A stretch of DNA of 8,083 nucleotides from Sphingobacteriales bacterium (GTDB taxonomy: Bacteria > Bacteroidota > Bacteroidia > Chitinophagales > Chitinophagaceae): NCBI GenBank assembly GCA_947472965.1, contig CANJEF010000045.1, positions 1 through 8,083 on the forward strand, in the 5' to 3' direction. Of this stretch, positions 7,910 to 8,083 are shown piece after piece. A model generated the notes under the pieces. That model had not been told where the DNA came from. It saw only the letters and a program-made list of their open reading frames with translations, and did no database searches. The position numbers and the translations under genes are program-made. Within the stretch, counting starts at the first letter, position 1, and each line of letters starts with the position of its first letter.

Positions 7910-8083
7910 ATGGCTGATAACAGAATATACATATTTGATACTACCCTGCGTGACGGTGAACAGGTGCCTGGTTGTAAACTCAATACAAAAGAAAAAATCG
8001 AGTTGGCCCTTGCCCTGGAATCATTGGGGGTTGATATCATTGAAGCCGGGTTTCCAATATCGAGCCCAGGCGACTTCGAGTCG
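7910..8083 (+). CDS. leuA: 2-isopropylmalate synthase (5' part only)
   Basis: LeuA condenses acetyl-CoA with 2-oxoisovalerate to give 2-isopropylmalate, the first committed step of leucine biosynthesis, in the cytoplasm. Only the first 58 residues are in the window, with an open frame to the edge. [13 protein letters not shown] at residues 9-21 is the start of the HMGL-like TIM barrel: Arg14 is the expected catalytic arginine and Asp15 a metal ligand. [13 protein letters not shown] (46-58) matches the LeuA-type strand-2 region, where bacterial LeuA proteins read [13 protein letters not shown]. Citramalate synthase and homocitrate synthase share the first motif, but the second favours LeuA; the leucine-sensing C-terminal domain that would confirm it is outside. 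The ATG at 7910 gives the usual short N-terminus. It is transcribed away from the 515-residue protein gene, across a region rich in inverted repeats. Confidence 0.88.
   Translation, partial: MADNRIYIFDTTLRDGEQVPGCKLNTKEKIELALALESLGVDIIEAGFPISSPGDFES

Overview
The window looks like a chromosomal core region of a Bacteroidota bacterium, probably Chitinophagales or Sphingobacteriales. The evidence is the 1430-residue RpoC, an OmpH-family protein typical of the phylum, a TTG-N19-TACCTTCG promoter of Bacteroidota type (consensus TTTG ... TAnnTTTG), and AT-rich starts without Shine-Dalgarno sites. Base composition looks even, and no mobile element, tRNA, rRNA or CRISPR was seen.

Layout, left to right: a 3'-truncated LAT-type amino-acid permease (1-969, minus); a strong minus-strand terminator; a membrane-anchored OmpH/Skp-like protein (1034-1630, minus); a second strong terminator; the complete rpoC (1694-5986, minus); a 210-base leader region with a good promoter, inverted repeats and two tiny overlapping ORFs; a 515-residue all-helical protein of unknown function (6197-7744, minus); a 165-base divergent intergenic region with three perfect-arm inverted repeats; and the 5' end of leuA (7910-8083, plus), 2-isopropylmalate synthase of leucine biosynthesis.

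Five genes are touched and four are on the minus strand, but they look like separately transcribed units rather than an operon. Two intrinsic terminators separate rpoC, ompH and the permease, and rpoC has its own promoter. The main oddity is that rpoC is not preceded by rpoB, its near-universal neighbour. The second is the symmetry-rich region between leuA and the unknown gene. I found no convincing new multi-gene system. The regulatory DNA around rpoC and leuA and the unrecognised 515-residue protein are the parts that repay a second look.
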